From JAAYOS01 sp050950785 (GTDB lineage Bacteria; Bacillota; Clostridia; Oscillospirales; JAAYOS01), in contig JBMNIG010000002.1 in assembly GCA_050950785.1 (NCBI GenBank), forward strand, positions 1 to 40,914: 40,914 bases of DNA. The letters are read 5' to 3'. Below, in pieces: positions 36,298-40,914 of the stretch (position 1 is its first letter; every line of letters starts with the position of its first letter). Made by a program: the position numbers and the translations under genes. The notes below the pieces were generated by a model that had not been told where the DNA came from, ran no database searches, and was given only the letters and a program-made list of their open reading frames with translations.

Positions 36298-36338
36298 GAC
36301 GTGTCTCAAAACAGGTTTCTATACCTATGGGACACGTC
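36298..36338. repeat. Palindromic GTGTCTC/GGGACAC repeat
   Basis: GACGTGTC (36298-36305) and GACACGTC (36331-36338) are perfect inverted repeats, extended by CA/TG. The centre AACAGGTTTCT is also found at 26701. It belongs to the dispersed family seen at 121-260 and 26660-26785. In the remaining gap 36251-36722 I see only a promoter. Confidence 0.6.
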
Positions 36339-36643
36339 AAAAAATATGGAATAAGTTATGAAATGAGTATTTGTATGTATGTTGATGGTGCTCTCATTGC
36401 AACGATGATCATTATAAAAGGGGAGCCTTTCTGTATTTGAAGTGGCAGGAAAATAAGAACGAGCAAATATCGAAAAATATAAATCAAGTATTATTTGCGA
36501 TTAAAGCGATGGTTTTGAGATGATTATGAGACGTTGCATCTGTATCGATTGCAAAATTATCTATTGCAAAACCCAATGAGGTCATAAAAATATGAAGTGA
36601 ACATCAGATGCTTCCCTTGTCAATAAACTAAAATCTAATATAA

Positions 36644-36671
36644 TTGAAATAATAAAACTAGCTCATATAAT
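36644..36671 (+). promoter_or_regulatory. Promoter of CoA-disulfide reductase-like gene
   Basis: TTGAAA (36644-36649) and TATAAT (36666-36671), 16 bases apart. The sequence TGTCAATAAACT lies just before it (36618-36629). The ATG is 51 bases after the -10. Confidence 0.65.
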
Positions 36672-36722
36672 GAAGGTAAGCGTATGAAATATCGATAATC
36701 ACAAAGGAGAAGGGGTGAGCAT

Positions 36723-38393
36723 ATGAGATTATTAGTAATCGGGGCTGTGGCCGCGGGCACATCGGCCGCTGCAAAGGCCAGGAGGAATCGCGAAGATATT
36801 GAAATCGTCATTTACGAGAAGGACAAGTTTATTTCATACTCAGGTTGTGGTATGCCCTATTATGTCGGTGGTGAATTGACGGATTACGAGGAACTGATAC
36901 CTCGGGATCCTGAGTTTTTTAAGAAGAAATACAATATTGACATAATGACCGAACATGAAGTGCTGACGATCGATCCTGAAAACAAGAAGATACAGGTCAA
37001 AAATCTAACTACCGGTGATGTGTTTTGGGATGTATATGACAAACTCGTTATTGCAACTGGTGCAACCCCGGTAGTTCCGCCAATCAATGGAGTAGATAGA
37101 GAAAATGTGTTTGTACTTCGTGGGATCGGTGATTTGAATCGCATACTAGATTTCATGCAAGAAAAACAACCGAAGAAAGCAATAATTATCGGTGCCGGAT
37201 TTATCGGTCTTGAGATGTGTGAAAACTTGACACGCAGGGGATTGGAAGTGTCGCTGATCGAGCGGCTCAACCAAGTTTCACCAAGCCTTGACGAGGACAT
37301 GGCTGTTTATGTTCAGCAGTACCTTGAGGAAAAGGGGATTGCTGTATATACCGGGACCGCAGTTACAGAAATAACTGAAGGCGGAGTGAAATTGGACGAT
37401 GGTACTCGAGTCGAAGGTGAATTAGTTATATTGTCTACCGGTGTTAGACCAAATACCGATCTTGCAAAAAGAGCCGGTATAGAGCTGGGAGTTGCAAACG
37501 CTATAAAAGTGGATGAGCGCTTGCGTACAAACATATCCGATATTTACGCCTGCGGGGACTGCGCTGAAAACTATCACATAGTACTCGGCAAGCCTGTGTA
37601 TAGGCCCCTTGGTTCAACTGCAAACAGGATGGGTCGCATAGCCGGTGACAGCCTGACAGGCGGAAGGATGACTTTTAGAGGAATTCTGGGTAGTGGTATA
37701 TATCGTGTCTTTGAGCTTGCAGTTGCACAAACCGGACTAACGGAGAGGGAAGCTCGTCAAGCAGGATATGATACTGTAGTATGCCACGATATTAAGGTTG
37801 ATAGGCCGGAATATCTGGGCGGCAAAGAGATGGTAATAAAGGGAGTCGCCGACAAGGATACCGGCAGGCTTTTAGGGGCTCAAATCGTAGGATATGGCGG
37901 AGTGGATAAAAGAATTGATGTCTTTGCAACTGCTATTACTTTCGGAGCAATGGCAGAGGATCTGTTCCATCTTGATCTGGCATACTCACCACCATTCTCA
38001 ACCACAAGGGACCCGGTTGCTTATACGGGAATGATATTGGACAATGCAATAAATCGGGACAGACCGCTCATCACTCCACAAGAACTGTCAGAACTGATAA
38101 AGTCCGGAGAAAATTTCGTCCTTATAGATGCGAGAGATCCTAAACAGTATAATAAGTGCCATGTTGAAAAATCTGAGAACATTCCTCATACTTCATGCCG
38201 TGATGTGATCGTGTGTAAAGATAAAGAATGTATTTTTATCACCTACTGTAATGAAGGAAAAACAGGAAATGCCGTTCAGAACATCCTAAAAAACTATGGG
38301 ATAGAAAAAGTCTATAACTTGTCCGGTGGCCTGAAAAACTATATGGCAAACTGCCCTGATGATATGATCATAAAGAATGATGCTGAGAGTTAA
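36723..38393 (+). CDS. CoA-disulfide reductase-like flavoprotein with rhodanese
   Basis: A 556-residue FAD- and NAD(P)H-dependent thiol/disulfide oxidoreductase. Parts in order: FAD site VIGAVAAGTSAA (5-16), redox Cys42 in YSGCGMPYYVGG, NAD site IIIGAGFIGLEMCENL (about 158-173), IYACGDCAE for FAD, a dimerisation domain, and a rhodanese domain (about 455-550) with Cys in FITYCNEGKTGN. This is the CoADR-Rhod arrangement, used for reduction of CoA disulfide, persulfides or polysulfides. It is a single gene with its own promoter; start after AAAGGAGAAGGGG. A role in sulfur or oxygen stress is likely, with the exact substrate open. Confidence 0.93.
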   Translation: MRLLVIGAVAAGTSAAAKARRNREDIEIVIYEKDKFISYSGCGMPYYVGGELTDYEELIPRDPEFFKKKYNIDIMTEHEVLTIDPENKKIQVKNLTTGDVFWDVYDKLVIATGATPVVPPINGVDRENVFVLRGIGDLNRILDFMQEKQPKKAIIIGAGFIGLEMCENLTRRGLEVSLIERLNQVSPSLDEDMAVYVQQYLEEKGIAVYTGTAVTEITEGGVKLDDGTRVEGELVILSTGVRPNTDLAKRAGIELGVANAIKVDERLRTNISDIYACGDCAENYHIVLGKPVYRPLGSTANRMGRIAGDSLTGGRMTFRGILGSGIYRVFELAVAQTGLTEREARQAGYDTVVCHDIKVDRPEYLGGKEMVIKGVADKDTGRLLGAQIVGYGGVDKRIDVFATAITFGAMAEDLFHLDLAYSPPFSTTRDPVAYTGMILDNAINRDRPLITPQELSELIKSGENFVLIDARDPKQYNKCHVEKSENIPHTSCRDVIVCKDKECIFITYCNEGKTGNAVQNILKNYGIEKVYNLSGGLKNYMANCPDDMIIKNDAES

Positions 38394-38434
38394 GTAGAGG
38401 AAAGTGTACCAAACTTAGATTAACATGTTATGAT

Positions 38435-38492
38435 GATATGCTCCCAATATAGCGGACAGATAAAACATCTGAATACTATATGGGAGCATATC
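38435..38492. repeat. 58-base palindromic repeat, ATATGCTCCC family, copy B
   Basis: GATATGCTCCC (38435-38445) and GGGAGCATATC (38482-38492) are perfect inverted repeats, continued by ATATAG/CTATAT with one bulged A. Read in reverse, its centre (CAGATGTTTTAT, then CTGTCCGC) resembles that of copy A at 30299 (CAGTTTTATTG, then CTGTCTGCC). It follows the CoA-disulfide reductase-like gene and may end its transcript. Confidence 0.75.
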
Positions 38493-38585
38493 AAATAGTT
38501 TGTTTGCTTGTGAATCTCTATTATAATATCATGCTAACATCTATCTCGAACGAAGTTCGCTGTTTAGTTTACAGCCGTTTTTGCG

Positions 38586-38616
38586 AATTAATTACAAACC
38601 GGAATTAATTACAAAC
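38586..38616. repeat. Tandem 14-base direct repeat
   Basis: AATTAATTACAAAC occurs at 38586-38599 and again at 38603-38616, separated by CGG. It lies downstream of the TauA-like gene (which reads from the other side) and has no evident role. Confidence 0.6.
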
Positions 38617-38682
38617 TGTATAAAACCTCAACAATTTAATATTTTTAATATTCCTTATTATATTTATATAAGTGTATTTAAA

Positions 38683-39694
38683 TCAAGGCTTGATTTTTCT
38701 AACTGCTTCTTCAGCAAATGTATTATTGACCACCTTATCATATGGAGCTTTGTTTTCCAATTCACCGGCTTCGGTCATAACGGTTTGCAACATCTCAAAT
38801 GCTTCCTCTTTCATTACCGGATTAGGGGCATACGCACCTATTTCTTTATAGCGTGCAATAGCTGATTCGAGGATATCCAGTTCAGTATCAGGGAATGACT
38901 CTGACACAGCTTCTGCAATTTCTTTTGCGCTGTGCTCAGCTACCCAGAGCTGCGCTTTATAGAGTGCGTTTACAAATTTCTGAATGATATCCTTATTCTT
39001 TTCGATATAGCTCTTTGAAGCAAAGTATGCAGTATATGGGATCTCTCCGCTTTCCGCGCCGATAGAAGCAACTATGTAGCCCTTACCTTCTTTTTCTATC
39101 ATTGACGCAGTGGGCTCGAAGATAGTTACAAAATCGCCATGCCCGGAAGTGAAAGCACCTGCCATCAGTGCAAACTGAATACTGTCGTCAAATGTGAGGT
39201 TTTCCCCTGGGATCAATCCTTTTTGTTTTAATACATACTCAAGTGTCATATAGGGAACGCCGCCCTTACGGCCGGGTATAACAAGGGATCCCTCCAGGTC
39301 TGACCAATCAAAGTTTTCTGCCGGTTCTCTGCCAACGAGAAATGATCCATCACATTGTGTCAGTTGGGCAAAAACTTCAGCATAGTTTTCTCTGCCTTCA
39401 TTGTAGACGTAAATTGCGGCCTCCGGACCTGCAAACCCTATATCTACAGAACCTGAAATAACCGCTGTCATGACCTTATCGGCTCCCTGACCCGTGGTAA
39501 GCTCGATTTCAATACCTTCCTCTTTGAAAAAGCCCTTGTTTATAGCCACATACTGCGGGGCATAAAAGACCGAGTGTGTAACTTCGCTTAAACGAACTTT
39601 TGTCGTATCCGTTTTTTTTAGAACATCCCGCGAACACACCTACGATCAGTAGCGCGGCAAGTATTATTGTTATAAAGCGAAACCTTTTTTTCAT
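38683..39694 (-). pseudogene. TauA/SsuA-like ABC solute-binding lipoprotein, frameshifted
   Basis: A periplasm-side solute-binding protein of the NMT1/SsuA/TauA type. The lipoprotein signal MKKRFRFITIILAALLIV ends in the lipobox VFAGC. The frame then slips within a T8 run (39612-39619, A8 on the coding strand): with seven A the sequence reads AGCSKKTDTTKVRLSEV and continues to the end as 336 residues. Family blocks are FYAPQYVAINKGFFKEEGIEIEL, MTAVISGSVDIGFAGPEAAIY and GRKGGVPYMTLEYVL. Start ATG 39694 is preceded by GGAGGATAC on the minus strand. Substrates of the family include taurine, sulfonates, nitrate and thiamine precursors. The permease lies just upstream in the same direction. Confidence 0.82.
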
Positions 39695-39774
39695 ATGTAT
39701 CCTCCGAAATTTATGTATTGGTTTAAAGATTACATGGGTTTCTAGTTATCAATACTTGTAGATAGGGAAACCGG

Positions 39775-40320
39775 CTATTTTAAGCCTAAGTTCATGATTC
39801 GATTTGTGTAACGTTCCAACATCACTACTGCTTGATACATCAGGTATGCTACAACTGCCAAAATGATTACACTGCACATTACGAGATCCATCTGGAACAC
39901 CTGACCACCGTAAACGATCAGGTAACCAAGTCCGGCTTTTGAAACAAGGAATTCACCTGCTATTACACCGACTAAAGATAGTCCGATATTTACTTTCAAA
40001 GAATTGAACAGAGTTCCCACATTCGATGGAAATACGATTTTTGTGAAGATTTGACTTCTGTTGGCCCCGAAAGTTGTGGCCATTTTTATAGTTTCGCTGT
40101 CAGTACTCAGAAATCCGTTGAGCATTTCAAGAACAGTGACAATCAATGATATAGCAAGCGCTACAACTATTATCGCCTGACTTCCCGCGCCAACCCAGAT
40201 GATTATTACAGGACCTTTCAGGCTCTTCGTCAATTGTTGGGGTAGAGCATAAGTAAAAATATGATCCGGCAGGTAACAATGATTGCTTACCGGATTTTGC
40301 TTTGTAAAACAACCATGTAA
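39775..40320 (-). pseudogene. TauC/SsuC-like ABC permease, 5' truncated
   Basis: A C-terminal fragment of a binding-protein-dependent permease. Recognised are the TWALPQ-like stretch TYALPQQLTKSLKGPVIIIW, the EAA-loop-like sequence KMATTFGANRSQIFTKIVFP, and LVGVIAGEFLVSKAGLGYLI. A full TauC has about 250-280 residues; here family-like sequence begins only around 40270 and the frame closes at 40321-40323. About 100 N-terminal residues are missing. The ATPase gene is absent. The nearest intact gene upstream of the break is an ISL3-type transposase, so an insertion or rearrangement probably cut this operon. Confidence 0.75.
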
Positions 40321-40481
40321 TCAACCTATGAAACCATCAAGATACGCAATTGAGCAAGATTGCACGTGACAATCATCCCCGTTCCGCCTACCCATTTTGC
40401 CATCTACCTTGTTTTCACGATAGTGGTACAGAATATTACTCTTGGGTGGGAGGGGAATAATTATGTCATTGAAAGCATACG

Positions 40482-40914
40482 TTAGGCAACCTGAGAATTC
40501 ATTATGTGAAGGATACGATTTCTAAAGCGAGAAAAATTTCTAACACCAAATGATATTCTCTTCAATACTTTGATTTTGTTGTTACATCCTTCTGTGAAAC
40601 CGTTAGTATATCTGCAATCGAAAGCATTCAAGATATATTGATCCCAGTTATGTATAGCGGTAAGACTTGTCTTAAATTCAGGTAGATTCGAGAATTCGGC
40701 AAGAAGCAACCACTTAGCCAATCTTTCTTTTGCTTGCACACGATTCTCTGACCTCATAAATTCGAGAAACTTGTTCTTTAGAAAATAGGCTTCACGTAAC
40801 CTTGGGGATATTTTAAGCATTTCAGTTATTTGAGCAACTTCTTCCGGCTTAAGATACATTGGATTTTTTAATAGCAGCCGCCTGCTTCGTTTGAAGTACT
40901 TTCGTCGATAGTCA
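40482..40914 (-). CDS. ISL3 family transposase, C-terminal part (cut by edge)
   Basis: The frame is open from the window edge to a stop at 40482 and gives about 143 residues. The segment YTNGFTEGCNNKIKVLKRISFGVRNFSRFRNRIL is the conserved end of ISL3/IS1165-type DDE transposases, with the last catalytic Glu in GFTEG. The upstream residues (YFKRSRRLLLKNP) are also family-like, so the real start lies outside the window. I could not identify the terminal inverted repeat in 40321-40481, which otherwise shows no gene. Confidence 0.88.
   Translation of the reverse strand, partial: DYRRKYFKRSRRLLLKNPMYLKPEEVAQITEMLKISPRLREAYFLKNKFLEFMRSENRVQAKERLAKWLLLAEFSNLPEFKTSLTAIHNWDQYILNAFDCRYTNGFTEGCNNKIKVLKRISFGVRNFSRFRNRILHIMNSQVA

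Noticed and set aside
38581..38865. 94-codon open frame on the + strand
   Set aside because: It overlaps the end of the TauA-like gene on the other strand, starts in the tandem AT repeat and has no ribosome binding site.

Overview
The window reads as chromosomal DNA of an anaerobic Bacillota, most likely class Clostridia. The grounds are strong purine-rich ribosome binding sites, AT-rich spacers, TTG and GTG starts, a split P-protein glycine cleavage operon, Clostridia-like FeoA/FeoB, CoA-disulfide-reductase-like and GH78/GH106 proteins, and IS110 and ISL3 transposases. I cannot place it in a genus. No rRNA, tRNA, CRISPR array or phage gene was recognised.

Left part (1-17.2 kb): an accessory catabolic region, nearly all on the + strand. 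It holds an HSL-type esterase, an AraC regulator, a class-C beta-lactamase-fold hydrolase, an MBL-fold hydrolase, an IS110-type insertion sequence, a GH78 (alpha-L-rhamnosidase-like) gene, a GPH-family sugar symporter followed by a tannase/feruloyl-esterase-like protein, a GH106-like glycosidase, and an LplA-type lipoprotein solute-binding protein. Together these suggest uptake and de-esterification/de-glycosylation of small plant glycosides such as rhamnosylated or acylated phenolics. That substrate is inference. A TAGTATRRTAT motif precedes three of the transcription units.

Middle part (17.5-26.6 kb): an AbrB-type membrane protein, a two-gene ABC exporter, a divergent GH4 alpha-galactosidase (melA), and a complete gcvT-gcvH-gcvPA-gcvPB operon for glycine cleavage.

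Right part (26.6-40.9 kb): two aldo/keto reductases and an AdhR-like MerR regulator share a 17-bp operator. Then come a DMT transporter, a small helical protein, a PatB/MalY C-S lyase, a small membrane protein with a zinc ribbon, a DtxR/MntR regulator divergent from feoA-feoB, a CoA-disulfide-reductase/rhodanese fusion, and a damaged TauA/TauC-like ABC transporter abutting a partial ISL3 transposase at the window edge.

Three features cut across the regions. First, six single-base frameshifts break four genes (GH78, GH106, the zinc-ribbon protein and the TauA-like protein), three of them in A/T homopolymers; they are either sequencing error or real decay. Second, there are two families of short dispersed repeats: a palindrome with ATATGCTCCC ends (two copies), and a GGGACACG/GTCTCA family (three places). 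Third, several transcription units have unusual start regions: a leader terminator before GH106, a TTG start for melA, a coupled mini-ORF before the AbrB protein, and a possible ATC start for the C-S lyase.
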